From an uncultured Acidimicrobiales bacterium (GTDB lineage: Bacteria > Actinomycetota > Acidimicrobiia > Acidimicrobiales > SZUA-35): a stretch of 64,000 nt of DNA. The stretch spans positions 1-64,000 of the forward strand of contig CALAJQ010000011.1 of NCBI GenBank assembly GCA_937922785.1. Direction: 5' to 3'. The notes beneath the pieces are model-generated. The model saw only the letters and a program-made list of their open reading frames with translations, was not told where the DNA came from and did no database searches. The translations under genes were made by a program, and so were the position numbers. Of this stretch, positions 32,847 to 41,924 are shown in pieces. Every line of letters begins with the position of its first letter. Position 1 is the first letter of the stretch.

Positions 32847-32860
32847 AGATACTACTATCT
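32847..32860. promoter_or_regulatory. Short inverted repeat in the HxlR/HchA divergent gap
   Basis: AGATACTACTATCT has 5-bp arms AGATA and TATCT; GATACT recurs 17 bases further on. It sits in the 111-bp divergent gap and may be an HxlR operator. The arms are short, so confidence is modest. A TAAAGGAG ribosome site precedes hchA. Confidence 0.35.
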
Positions 32861-32925
32861 AAACGATACTGTGCTCCGAGCAGAAGCCCGCCACCAGGGG
32901 TTTCACTGTTCTAAAGGAGCACTCG

Positions 32926-33795
32926 ATGCGCACTCCCGTTTCCCCACAGGCCGAAGAAGACGGCACTTTCCGCCCGTCATGGCTGGCGATGAAACTAGCC
33001 ACCCAAGACAAGACCGACTACGACGGCCACGTCTACGCCAACGCCTATCAAGGCACCCAAAAGATCCTCATGATCTGTACCGAGCGCAAAGCCATGACCA
33101 TGGCCAACGGCAAGAAGTTCTCAACCGGAAACCATCCGGTCGAAACGCTCGTGCCCATGCTGCATCTGAGAGCCGCGGGATTCGAGATTGACATCGCAAC
33201 GCCAACCGGCGCACCTGTCCAGCTTGAGATGTGGGCGATGCCTACAGAAGACGAAGCGGTTATGGGTCTTTACAAGAACATCAAGACCCAACTCGACAAC
33301 CCAATCGCGTTGACCAGCTTCGCAGCTGAGTCGTTGAACGAGACGTCCCCCTACTGCGCAGTGTTTGTGCCTGGTGGACACGGCGCAATGTTGGGACTGC
33401 CAGACGACGCCAACGTTGGAAAGGTTCTGCATTGGGCCCACAACCGAGACCTCTTCACCCTCGCGCTCTGCCACGGACCGGGAGCTTTACTGGCCGCCAA
33501 CCTCCCCGAGGCTAAGGCCGGCCAGCCCAGCACCGCCTTTCCGTATGCGGGCTATGACATGGTCGTGTTCCCCGACGCAGTCGACAAGCAGACACCGCGC
33601 ATCGGCTACCTTCCCGGTCACATGCCGAGGTGGTTGGGCGAAAGCCTCACCGACCTAGGCGTCAACATCATCAACAAGAAATCAAACGGTGCGGTGCACA
33701 TCGACCGAAAGCTGGTCTCCGGCGACGGCCCACAAGCCGCCAACGCATTCGGACGCCTCGCTGCGGACTCCCTCCTCAAAGAACTCAACAACTAA
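32926..33795 (+). CDS. hchA: Hsp31/HchA-like glyoxalase III (DJ-1/PfpI superfamily)
   Basis: A 289-residue protein that aligns along its length with E. coli HchA: FSTGNHPVETLVPMLHLRAAGFE (66-87), VFVPGGHGAMLGLP, the nucleophile elbow LALCHGPGALLA (C182, H183), PDAVDKQTPRIGYLPGH and VHIDRKL. The conserved Glu before the elbow is in NHPVET (E73). HchA converts methylglyoxal to lactate without cofactor and acts in repair or chaperoning of glycated targets. First of two genes divergent from the HxlR regulator. Strong ribosome site. Confidence 0.93.
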   Translation: MRTPVSPQAEEDGTFRPSWLAMKLATQDKTDYDGHVYANAYQGTQKILMICTERKAMTMANGKKFSTGNHPVETLVPMLHLRAAGFEIDIATPTGAPVQLEMWAMPTEDEAVMGLYKNIKTQLDNPIALTSFAAESLNETSPYCAVFVPGGHGAMLGLPDDANVGKVLHWAHNRDLFTLALCHGPGALLAANLPEAKAGQPSTAFPYAGYDMVVFPDAVDKQTPRIGYLPGHMPRWLGESLTDLGVNIINKKSNGAVHIDRKLVSGDGPQAANAFGRLAADSLLKELNN

Positions 33796-33824
33796 AAGAA
33801 CTCAACAACAAAAGGACTAATCAC

Positions 33825-34466
33825 ATGACCAACACTTCACTTACCGAACGTATGAACTGGCGCTACGCCGTCAAAGCAATGGACCCGGCCTCACCCGCCC
33901 CACAAGACAAGGTCGACGCCATCATCGAAGCCGTCCGCATGGCACCAACATCAAGTGGAACCCAGCCGTTTGAACTTTTTGTGGTTACCAACCCAGAGGT
34001 ACGCGCTCAGATTCGTGAGGCCGCCTATGACCAGTCACCAATCATCGATGGTTCTCACCTCTTAGTGTTTGCGGCATGGGATAACTACACCGAAGAACGC
34101 CTTGAAGAGGTCGTGCAACTCAACAAGGCCGCCCGCGGTGACCTGCCCGCAATTGATGACTACTACGGCAATCTCAAAGCCAACTATCTTCCGCGTGACC
34201 CAGAAGTCAACTACGCCCACGCCGCCCGTCAGGCCTACATCGCTGTAGGTTTCGCGCTTCTCGCGGCCGCCGAACTCGGCGTGGACAGCACCCCAATGGA
34301 AGGCTTCGTGCCAGACCAGGTCGACGAGATCCTTGGCTTGCGAGAGAAAGGCCTGCGCTCAGTCGTCCTAATGCCACTAGGCAACCGCAACCCCGAAGCC
34401 GACTGGCTGCTGCCAATGCCAAAGGTACGCAAGTCACTAGACACACTCGTCACAACAATCGCCTAG
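33825..34466 (+). CDS. NAD(P)H-dependent nitroreductase family flavoprotein
   Basis: A 213-residue FMN oxidoreductase of the NfsB/YdgI type. It opens with MNWRYAVKAMDP (FMN-contacting RxS-like site) and continues with VRMAPTSSGTQPFELFVV (~37-54); ARQAYIAVGFALLAAAELGVDSTPMEGF (~128-155) is the other hallmark. AAAGGA 9 bases upstream favours ATG 33825 over a longer overlapping frame. It probably reduces quinones or nitro compounds and is co-transcribed with HchA, 29 bases apart. Confidence 0.9.
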   Translation: MTNTSLTERMNWRYAVKAMDPASPAPQDKVDAIIEAVRMAPTSSGTQPFELFVVTNPEVRAQIREAAYDQSPIIDGSHLLVFAAWDNYTEERLEEVVQLNKAARGDLPAIDDYYGNLKANYLPRDPEVNYAHAARQAYIAVGFALLAAAELGVDSTPMEGFVPDQVDEILGLREKGLRSVVLMPLGNRNPEADWLLPMPKVRKSLDTLVTTIA

Positions 34467-34522
34467 CGCCTCTAGGTGGCTGAAGAACCTGGCGGCGGCT
34501 TGAAGGCGAGTGTTTCGGCAGT

Positions 34523-36056
34523 TCAGCCAGCCTCAGACAGCGGGTTGGTCCATTGGAACCCGTCATCTAGGGGATATGCGGGGCGTGGGAGACGCTTGAA
34601 GGGCATGCGGTGCAGCATCGGTGACGTTCGACCGGGCGTGTCGATGAAGAGCATGTTCTCGGGACGCACAAACTCGTCGTAGGCCGGAGGGAAAGAGCTG
34701 CGAACCTTCACCACAATTGTTTGTACTGCGGCGAGATTGACGCCGAGCGCTTCGCTGTAGACCGGATCGTTGCCGACTGCAGCCCGGCTGGTCACCACAA
34801 CCTGGACGCCACCGATGTCGACCAGGGCCATCGGACCGGCGTAGAGGCTCTTGCCTGCGACGATGCCGCGGCGCGCCACAAGATGGCCGTCATGTAGAGC
34901 GAGCACGCGGGCCTCGGCGCTGTAGGTCGCTTCGTCGTCACGACCCCAGTCGTCGCCTGTGAATCGAGCCGTCATCGTGTTCCCAATACCGGCCTCTTGC
35001 GCAGCCTGTACGAGGCGACGATCGCGGAAGTTGACGATGAGCACTTCCTGGGCTCCGGCGCCGTGGAGCGCTTCGAGCATCCACAGGGTGTTGACCGGCC
35101 CACCGGCACCACAATTGTCGCCCAGATCAGAGAAAACCATCGATGGAAGAGACGTGTTCTCTCCGGCAGCGACGGCCAACTCGATCGCTTCATCGAGTGA
35201 GGTGGGGTCGCAGATGAACCGGTGTCGATTCGACCATCCCAGATCTGCGAGATCTCGCGCTAGTTCACGGGCAGAGGCCTCATTGTCGCGGCCAGTAACG
35301 ATGACCATGAGTCCATTGTGTGAGGTGTCAGCAAAGGCGAAGCCACCTAGGACAGATACGTTGGCGATGTCGGCTGAGACGCTTCGCTCCCCCATCGCAA
35401 CCATCTCAGCGAAGGGGCCCTCATCGGTGAACAGCGAAACGTTCGGCGGGACGATTGGCAACCGCACAGCAACCATGTGCGGCTGCATTCCCGCCCACAG
35501 CTCGTGGAGTAGATCAGCCGCTTCCTCGCCACGCTCGAACTGATCGACGTGCGGGTCAGTCCGATAGGCGACCACAATGTCGACCGAATCAAGCATTCGA
35601 TCGGACACGTTGCCATGCGGATCGAGCGTCGCAACGATCGGCACATCGGCACCAACAGCTGCACGGACGGCTGCTGTGAAGACCCCGTCCCCGTCCTCCT
35701 CCTCCGTCGTGATCATCGCGCCGTGGTTGCAGAGATAGACCGCATCGAGCGGGCCCGCGTCACCCAGCCCTGCTGCGACCCTTGGCCACCGTCGCATCGA
35801 AGAATGAATGCTCAGCCGCGCCGCCGCCGCTCATAGTCACCAAGATCGGAACCGGCTCCCAAGAACCGAGTTCGTCCATGCGTCGGTAGAACCCTGTCAC
35901 CTCGCCCATCACTCGAGGATGGTCAGCCAATGCGTCTATGGTCACCTCGTCGCCCTCGAGATAGACCGAACTCCGGAACCCTTGCTCAGACACGTCCCGA
36001 GCGAACGCGTTGCTCTCCAAGAACATCCCCAACACAGCAACGCGACGACTCGACAT
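34523..36056 (-). pseudogene. MlrC-type (M81) metallopeptidase, frameshifted
   Basis: The two halves together cover a complete M81/microcystinase C protein: N-terminal RVAVLGMFLESNAF, then LDAVYLCNHGAMITTEEEDGDG, TLDPHGNVSDRMLDS (zinc His) and YRTDPHVDQ, the usual zinc-binding set, and a C-terminal LDDGFQWTNPL. The frame breaks at the CCC run 35779-35781: removing one base joins DATVAK to VAAGLGDAGP. The first frame otherwise stops at 35760. ATG 36056 has GAGG about 9 bases upstream. Given the sequence as it stands it is inactive; a sequencing error is possible. Known members cleave linear peptides or hydrolyse cyclic ureas. Confidence 0.85.
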
Positions 36057-36415
36057 GGGCAACCTCTTCAACAGAACCTTCGGCCGACGCCATTGTGGCA
36101 GGTCCGACTAGATATCGGCAAAGATCCGGACGATCCTCGACCGCTGCAACCCAGCCACCATCAAACAAGGTGTCATCCAGAGTCAACGGCGCCGCCGCTA
36201 CCTACAACGCGTTCTCCTCGGTTTTTGCGAAGCAGCTCCGCCTCTAGTACCGATTTCTCACCCTTGCCTGCCATTTCTGCCCCTTAGTTCAGTCCGGAAC
36301 GAGATCTCACCCCGGTTGAACGACCCTGTCTTTTATTGTTTGGTCATATCAACAATAAACTCTGCTAGCTGTACCGAACTCCACAACCAGCACCGAGAGG
36401 ACCCATACTTAACCC
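36057..36415. other. 359-bp gap between mlrC and the VOC cluster
   Basis: No gene is recognised. A minus-strand frame (35986-36186) starts MTLDDTLFDGGWVAAVEDRP, which looks protein-like but overlaps the mlrC start and has no known match. An inverted repeat at 36333-36358 is listed separately. Promoters for mlrC (minus) and for the small ORFs (plus) should lie here. Confidence 0.35.
36333..36358. promoter_or_regulatory. AT-rich inverted repeat, possible operator
   Basis: Arms TTATTGTT and AACAATAA are exact inverted repeats with a 10-base spacer, standing out in GC-rich DNA. It lies ~58 bases before a small plus-strand ORF. Its place fits a repressor site for the VOC-sulfatase cluster, which is unproven. 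Confidence 0.4.
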
Positions 36416-36625
36416 ATGGCACGACCCAGCTTGGCCTCACTTCGCCGACATGGCTGGAATGCAGCCCAGCTCCCCGAATCGGTCCCCGCCGACCAACAAG
36501 AGACCACCGCGTATGCCCTGCTATGCACCGCACATGCCGCCCAGACCTTCGAACACCTCGGCTTCACGAACGACCCACTCCAACTCGCCCGCAGCGCAGC
36601 TGCGCTAGTCGTCAACCACCGATAA
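36416..36625 (+). CDS. Small hypothetical protein (69 residues)
   Basis: Starts MARPSLASLRRHGWNAAQLP and continues with AYALLCTAHAAQTFEHLGF. No family recognised; no membrane segment. A GAGAGG lies ~15 bases upstream, further than ideal. It stands alone in front of the VOC gene, and coding is only moderately likely. Confidence 0.35.
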   Translation: MARPSLASLRRHGWNAAQLPESVPADQQETTAYALLCTAHAAQTFEHLGFTNDPLQLARSAAALVVNHR

Positions 36626-36641
36626 GCGTGATCACGACCGA

Positions 36642-36776
36642 ATGCGCCGAGTCCGGGTGACCAAACACTTCGTCGACTTCAAACGCGGGTGCGAACTTGC
36701 AGGTCTCGATCTCGACGATGCAGTAGCCGCAAACCAGAACACAAGCGAAAACCAACCAAACGGAGACAAACCATGA
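36642..36776 (+). CDS. Possible 44-residue ORF coupled to the VOC gene
   Basis: Begins MRRVRVTKHFVDFKRGCELA and runs to a TGA that overlaps the VOC ATG (ATGA). The overlap is what would be expected of a coupled gene, but there is no clear ribosome site or homologue. It could be a chance frame. Confidence 0.25.
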   Translation: MRRVRVTKHFVDFKRGCELAGLDLDDAVAANQNTSENQPNGDKP

Positions 36777-37465
36777 GCCCCAACAACGGCATCCACCACC
36801 TTGCCGTCGCCACTGCCGACATCAAGACCCAAATCGAATTCTTCAATGACGTGCTCGGCTGCGAACTCGTCGCCCTCTATTGGATGCACGGCGTCGAAGG
36901 AGCATGGCATGGCTTCTTGAAACTCAGCGACACCTGTTCGATCGCGTTCGTCCAGACCCCTGACGTCGCAGGTATCGAACGCACGCTCGGCGTCACTCAC
37001 GCAGGCAGCGGAGGCGGGCCGTGCGCGGGCGGAACGATGCAACACGTCGCCTTCAACGTTGACACCCTCGACGACCTGCTGGCCATGCGTGACCGCATCC
37101 GCTCGCGTGGCATCACTGTGTTCGGGCCGCTCGACCACGGGATGTGCCACTCGATCTACTTCGCCGGCCCCGAAGATCTCAGCCTCGAGGTGGCCACCTC
37201 AGCAAAGCCGATTGACGGGCGGGCATGGATCGACCCCGAGGTCGTCGGCCTGGCGGGCATCTCCGCTGAGGAACTCGAGCGATATCGCAATCCCGAATCG
37301 TTCGAGGCGACCGGTACGCCGGTCGCCCAACCAGCGTTCGACCCGAACCTGCCGTGGCAGCGCGGGATTCCACAGGAGATATACGAGGCAATCATCAGCA
37401 TGCCTGACGACGAACTCACAGCGAACCTGAGCGAGAGCACGCCACCCGTCCTTGTCGATGACTGA
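36773..37465 (+). CDS. VOC-family (glyoxalase/bleomycin resistance fold) protein
   Basis: A 230-residue metal-binding VOC protein. IHHLAVATADIKTQIEFFNDVLG (~7-29) gives the first metal His, with HVAFNVDTLDDLLAMRDRI (~94-112) and the terminal Glu in FAGPEDLSLEVAT (~133-145). It has a ~60-residue C-terminal tail beyond the usual two-module fold. CGGAG 8 bases upstream supports ATG 36773. Members include dioxygenases and thiol-dependent enzymes. It precedes the sulfatase gene by 74 bases. Confidence 0.85.
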   Translation: MSPNNGIHHLAVATADIKTQIEFFNDVLGCELVALYWMHGVEGAWHGFLKLSDTCSIAFVQTPDVAGIERTLGVTHAGSGGGPCAGGTMQHVAFNVDTLDDLLAMRDRIRSRGITVFGPLDHGMCHSIYFAGPEDLSLEVATSAKPIDGRAWIDPEVVGLAGISAEELERYRNPESFEATGTPVAQPAFDPNLPWQRGIPQEIYEAIISMPDDELTANLSESTPPVLVDD

Positions 37466-37539
37466 CGAAATCCGGTGATCGACCGTCGCAAACATGCGTC
37501 TAGCCTCGTCAGAGTGCCATTGGGAAGGAAACCCACCAG

Positions 37540-39114
37540 ATGACCGACACCCCGCTATCGAGCGAACGACCAAACGTTCTGTTCATCATCACCGACCAGC
37601 ACCGAGCCGACCACGTCGGATTCATGGGCAACACCGTCGTCGATACGCCACACCTAGACGCGTTGGCCGCGCGGGGCACGGTCTTTGAGAACGCTTGGGT
37701 GAGCAACCCGGTTTGTATGCCGAACCGGAGCACCCTCATTACCGGTCGCATGCCGTCCAACCACGGTGTCATCACGAACGACCGCTCGCTGGAATGGGGA
37801 ACGAACACCTATGTCCGCCGCTTCCGTGCCGCTGGCTACCGGACCGCCCTTCTGGGCAAATCGCACCTACAAAACGGCATCAGCCGACTCACGTCGTACG
37901 GCCTGAACGGCGAGCCGGCGATGACGGACCCGTGGCCCAGCGGTTGGAACGAACTTGAATTCGCCGAGAACTTTTTCGACGGCAACCCAGACTGGCCGGA
38001 CGACTTCTACGGCTTCGACACCGCGGAGCTGTCGCTTAACCATGGCGCCAGCGTCGAAGGGCACCACTACCAATGGGCAATGGAGCGCGGCGCCCGCCAC
38101 GACGCCCTCGTCGTCCCCCAGACAGCAGAGAACCCGCGGACGCGGGGCGGCGATGCATGGTGGCAGGTTTATGACCCGCCCTATGGTGAGGAGTTCCACT
38201 CCAGTTCCTTCGTTGCCGACCGCACGATCGCTTTCATCACCGAGGCCGCCGCCGAGGGATCACCGTGGTTGGCGTGGGCGTCTTTCCCCGACCCACACCA
38301 TCCGTTCACGCCGCCGGGGCAGTGGTACGAACGCCACAACCCGGACGACATGGAACTCCCAGACACCTTCAACGATCCGATGGACGGCGCCCCCGAGTTC
38401 CTGAAGCTGACCCAGAAGAGGTCCGTGCACGAGATGAGGCAGTGGGTGGCCCTCACCGGTGCGACGAGCCCCGAGGTCACTCGCGCCGCCATTGCCGCCA
38501 ACTACGGAACGATCGAAATGATCGACGACCGCGTCGGTCAGATCCTCGCCGCGGTTGAACGCCTCGGCCAGACCCGAAACACAATTGTGGTTTTCACCTC
38601 CGACCACGGCGACATGATGGGCGACCACCATCTCCTCCTGAAGGGGTTCATGCATTATCGGGGCTGCCTTCAGGTCCCGATGATTGTCGCCGATCCGCGC
38701 CGAGGGCCAGGACGGTCGTCGTCGCTCATTAGCAGCATCGATCTCCCGTCCACACTGCTTGACCTCTGCAACATCGAGGGATATCACGGGATCCAGGGCG
38801 TCAATCAGACGCCCGTCCTCGACGACTCGACCGCATCGGTGCGCGACGCAGTCCTCATCGAGGACGACATGGACATCCCGCGGCGGGGCCCGTTCCCCTC
38901 CTCTATTCGCACCCTCATTACTCCCGAACATCGGTACTCGCGCTATGACACCGGGGAGGACCAGGTCTACGAACTCGGCACCGATGACGACGAACGCACA
39001 AACCTGTCGAGCGCCAACCCACGGCTGCGGGCGGCCCTGATCGAGCAACTCACCGACACGATGATCGCCCACACCGACAAAGCCCGCGCTGCACACGCTG
39101 CATCGGTCAACTGA
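37540..39114 (+). CDS. Type I sulfatase (formylglycine-dependent)
   Basis: A 524-residue alkaline-phosphatase-fold sulfatase. The catalytic motif is NPVCMPNRSTLITGR: the Cys (C59) in CxPxR is the one converted to formylglycine. The N-terminal metal ligands are in FIITDQHRADH (15-25) and others in FTSDHGDMMGDHHLLLKG (~350-367). No signal peptide is seen, so it is cytosolic or exported in a non-classical way. Sulfated sugars, choline sulfate or phosphonates are possible substrates. It needs a formylglycine-generating enzyme, not in the window. Confidence 0.93.
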   Translation: MTDTPLSSERPNVLFIITDQHRADHVGFMGNTVVDTPHLDALAARGTVFENAWVSNPVCMPNRSTLITGRMPSNHGVITNDRSLEWGTNTYVRRFRAAGYRTALLGKSHLQNGISRLTSYGLNGEPAMTDPWPSGWNELEFAENFFDGNPDWPDDFYGFDTAELSLNHGASVEGHHYQWAMERGARHDALVVPQTAENPRTRGGDAWWQVYDPPYGEEFHSSSFVADRTIAFITEAAAEGSPWLAWASFPDPHHPFTPPGQWYERHNPDDMELPDTFNDPMDGAPEFLKLTQKRSVHEMRQWVALTGATSPEVTRAAIAANYGTIEMIDDRVGQILAAVERLGQTRNTIVVFTSDHGDMMGDHHLLLKGFMHYRGCLQVPMIVADPRRGPGRSSSLISSIDLPSTLLDLCNIEGYHGIQGVNQTPVLDDSTASVRDAVLIEDDMDIPRRGPFPSSIRTLITPEHRYSRYDTGEDQVYELGTDDDERTNLSSANPRLRAALIEQLTDTMIAHTDKARAAHAASVN

Positions 39115-39236
39115 GGAGACGCGCTGAAAAGAAGTTACCTACTTTGTCCAATTCGGGTCTTGTCGATCGTCGCTTAAAAGGGAGACAGCTGGCAGCACCT
39201 GCAAACTGTTCACCTGACAACGCAAAGGAGACAACA

Positions 39237-39869
39237 ATGAAACCCGAATGGATCACCCCAGCAAAAGCTAGAGCAGACTTTGCTGACATGATTGAGAGTC
39301 TGACACCCGAGCAGCTGGCGGCCGAGACGCTATGCGAGGGTTGGACAGCACACGAGGTAGCAGGTCACTTGGTGAGCTTCGTCGAGATGTCTCTTCCAAC
39401 CCTGATGATGAGCATGGCGAAAAGTCGCTTCGACGTAAACAAGGCCTGGTTTAGCAACGCCAAAAGGTATGGAGCCCAAGATGCCAGTGAGATCGTGGCC
39501 AAAATGCGGGCCAATCTCGACAATCCCTCGGCAGCCCGGTTTCTACCTCCTGGGGTGACCACCGTTGACGTGGCAGTGCACACCCAAGACATCAGACGTC
39601 CGTTGGGTTTGCCGGGTGAACTTGACCCCGCCGTACTTACCGAAGCGTTGGACTTTTGCACCAGTCACAAGAAATCCAAGATGATGGTGGAACCAAAAGA
39701 AATAGCAGGCCTGCGCCTTGAAGCAACAGACATAGACTGGTCTTGGGGCAGCGGAGCATTAGTAAGCGGCCCGGCCGAAGCAATCCTGATGGGAATCAAC
39801 CGACGGGACACTCGCTCTGAGCTAACCGGCGAAGGTGTCAGCAAGTTGCCTACACGATCTACCCTCTGA
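39237..39869 (+). CDS. Mycothiol-dependent maleylpyruvate isomerase-like (DinB fold) protein
   Basis: A 210-residue protein of the TIGR03083 type: LTPEQLAAETLCEGWTAHEVAGHLVSF (~21-47) contains the metal-binding His, with further His in TVDVAVHTQDIRRPLG (~103-118), giving the three-His site of the DinB/MDMPI fold. AAGGAG seven bases upstream of ATG 39237 supports the start. Such proteins use mycothiol in actinobacteria; the reaction here is not known. It follows the sulfatase and converges on acdS. Confidence 0.85.
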   Translation: MKPEWITPAKARADFADMIESLTPEQLAAETLCEGWTAHEVAGHLVSFVEMSLPTLMMSMAKSRFDVNKAWFSNAKRYGAQDASEIVAKMRANLDNPSAARFLPPGVTTVDVAVHTQDIRRPLGLPGELDPAVLTEALDFCTSHKKSKMMVEPKEIAGLRLEATDIDWSWGSGALVSGPAEAILMGINRRDTRSELTGEGVSKLPTRSTL

Positions 39870-39881
39870 GCCACCATCTGG

Positions 39882-39903
39882 TTGCCTGAGCGGCCTCGGG
39901 CAA
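39882..39903. terminator. Hairpin between convergent genes
   Basis: TTGCC-t-GAG pairs with CTC-g-GGCAA around CGGC, between the stops of the convergent genes at 39869 and 39905. There is no T-run, so it would be a weak or Rho-assisted bidirectional terminator. Confidence 0.45.
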
Positions 39904-39904
39904 G

Positions 39905-40948
39905 TTAGTGAGTGAGCTCACGTTCGGGAGATCCGAGTCCGGGGAATCCGGCGTAGGCCGGAAGTGCGGTCTGGCCTCCGAGGTGTGCATACAGCACTCG
40001 AGATCCTGGGGGGATCTCGCCGCTTCGAATCATCCCGATGAGGCCAGCCATCGACTTCCCCTCATAGACAGGGTCGGTCAGCATCGCGTCGGTTCGAGCG
40101 GCAAGGTGGATGGCTTCGACCGTGCCTTTGTCCGGAACACCGTAGGCCGGACCTTCATAGCCCGGGATTACCGTGATCTCGTCATCGCGCAGTGATCGAC
40201 TTAGGCCAATCTTCTCAGCGGTCGCGGTAGCAATTCGTGTGACCTGGTCGATGGTCTGATCCAACGTGCCAGACGCATCGATACCCACGACGCGCCGATC
40301 GTCGCGATCTTCAAGTGCGAACCCAGCGATCATGCCAGCGTGAGTTGAGCCCGTCACCGTGCACACGATGATGGTGTCAAAGAACGTGTCGAGGTCGGCC
40401 TCCTGGGCTGCTACCTCACGGGCCCAATTGGCAAAGCCGAGCCCACCCAGAGGATGATCCGAAGCGCCCGCAGGAATCGCGTAGGGCTTTCCGCCGCTCT
40501 CTTCAACTGACTCAAGCGCTCGATGCCACGAGTCTCGGTAGCCAATATCAAAGCCGGCAGGATCAACCCGCGGATCGCCACCCAGTATGCGGGTCAGCTG
40601 GATATTGCCGACCTTGTCATAACACATGTCGTTGTAGTCAACCCACCCTTCCTGGACGGTCACGGCCTTGAGGCCAAGCTTGGCCGCCACGCCGGTTACC
40701 TGGCGAGTGTGGTTCGATTGAATACCACCGATGGAAACCAGCGTGTCGCAGCCGGTGTCGATGGCTTCGGCCGCAAGGTACTCAAGTTTGCGGACCTTGT
40801 TGCCACCAAATGCAATCCCAGAGTTGCAGTCTTCGCGCTTCGCCCAAATCTCGACCTGTCCGCCAAGGGCTTGTGACAATCGCGGCAGCGGGTGAATCGG
40901 TGATGGTCCGAACAGAAGCGGTTCGCGGCGGAAGTTGTCGAGGCTCAT
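39905..40948 (-). CDS. acdS: 1-Aminocyclopropane-1-carboxylate (ACC) deaminase
   Basis: A 347-residue PLP enzyme that splits ACC, the plant ethylene precursor, into 2-oxobutanoate and ammonia. It aligns end to end with Pseudomonas AcdS: YAKRED-like [17 protein letters not shown] (36-51, PLP Lys K51), [13 protein letters not shown] (72-84), DPVYEGKSM (Y295, E296) and YAHLGG (L323). Glu and Leu at the latter two positions separate true ACC deaminases from D-cysteine desulfhydrases, as I recall from mutational work on the family. Start at ATG 40948 with GGAG 8 bases upstream. No adjacent acdR/Lrp regulator. Confidence 0.92.
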   Translation of the reverse strand: MSLDNFRREPLLFGPSPIHPLPRLSQALGGQVEIWAKREDCNSGIAFGGNKVRKLEYLAAEAIDTGCDTLVSIGGIQSNHTRQVTGVAAKLGLKAVTVQEGWVDYNDMCYDKVGNIQLTRILGGDPRVDPAGFDIGYRDSWHRALESVEESGGKPYAIPAGASDHPLGGLGFANWAREVAAQEADLDTFFDTIIVCTVTGSTHAGMIAGFALEDRDDRRVVGIDASGTLDQTIDQVTRIATATAEKIGLSRSLRDDEITVIPGYEGPAYGVPDKGTVEAIHLAARTDAMLTDPVYEGKSMAGLIGMIRSGEIPPGSRVLYAHLGGQTALPAYAGFPGLGSPERELTH

Positions 40949-41116
40949 GGGTTCTCCAAAGGTTGGTCTTTGCGGTGGAACACTAGTCGCAAGCCGCATC
41001 TGGTCTACTGCTGTTCGAATCCAACCGAGGGGTAATCGTTCCGTCGCTTAACGCCTTGGCAAACCGAGTCCTCCGAAATCACATGCTCACAGACTGCAGC
41101 GAGGACGCCCGAAAGT

Positions 41117-41458
41117 TCAAAGGTCAGTGTGGCCAGTGACAACAGTGGTTATGCGACCGCCGACCCAGGTCGCTGCCTGCACCCGACGCAGATGAACTTG
41201 GCCGTTTCGCCCGGTCAGTTGCCCTTGGCTGGCGATGTAGGGGGCCTGGGCTTGCTCGGTACGAAACAGCCAATCTCCGATTCCGGCGTTGAGGCTTCCA
41301 GTGACAGGATCCTCGCGAATAGTGCCGTTGTGATCACTGAAGAGGGCCCGGACTTCGATAAGGGGATCTTTCGGATTCGGTGACTGGTGGAAGCCGAATA
41401 GTCCAACGTCGGCGGACGTGGCAAATACGGAATTTGTTGACCCGATAGCTTGGGCCAA
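41117..41458 (-). pseudogene. 5'-truncated PhzF-family isomerase
   Basis: Only the C-terminal ~100 residues of a PhzF-like protein remain: FATSADVGLFGFHQSP, then EDPVTGSLNAGIGDWL, the substrate-binding signature, and QGQLTGRNGQVHL with WVGG. Intact members are ~260-300 residues with a catalytic Glu in the N-terminal half, which is missing. The homology ends exactly where the opposite-strand gene at 41460 begins, suggesting a rearrangement joint. Confidence 0.75.
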
Positions 41459-41459
41459 A

Positions 41460-41855
41460 ATGGACCAGACGAAGGGTGCACGGGTGGACGAACGCGTAAC
41501 GCGAGATCAATGGAAGAACGAGCCGCTGCTAGACCCGACTCCGATTCCGTCACCTAAGCGCATCTGGACCGCTGACGAGATGACCCGAATCCGGCTGGGC
41601 GTGCTCCCGGTGGATATGGACGACAAGTGGTTCATCTTTATGGAAGACAACCAACTCCACCTACACCGCAGCTGGACAGGACACGGCATCTACGAGGCAA
41701 CGTTCATCAAAACCGACGGTGGCCACCGAATCAGCAAGGCAGTGGTCACCAATGACCACGAGAGATTCCGACAATCCTCAGCCGACGCCGAAAGCAAACT
41801 ACTTGAACGGTTGATCAGCCTGCTGTTGCTCGACGAGCATCCAGACCAACCGTGA
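41460..41855 (+). CDS. Conserved hypothetical protein
   Basis: A 131-residue protein with the block VLPVDMDDKWFIFMEDN followed by LHLHRSWTGHGIYEATF. I have seen this motif in a widely conserved but uncharacterised family that often occurs in bacterial stress or defence neighbourhoods; no activity is known. No signal or membrane segment. The start could be the ATG at 41418, 41460 or the GTG at 41484; no ribosome site is evident. Confidence 0.65.
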   Translation: MDQTKGARVDERVTRDQWKNEPLLDPTPIPSPKRIWTADEMTRIRLGVLPVDMDDKWFIFMEDNQLHLHRSWTGHGIYEATFIKTDGGHRISKAVVTNDHERFRQSSADAESKLLERLISLLLLDEHPDQP

Positions 41856-41924
41856 CCGACCGTCGAGACTGAGATTAGGATTCGTAGTGACCACTGCAAA
41901 CAAGGCCATAGGAGCCCGTGAACC

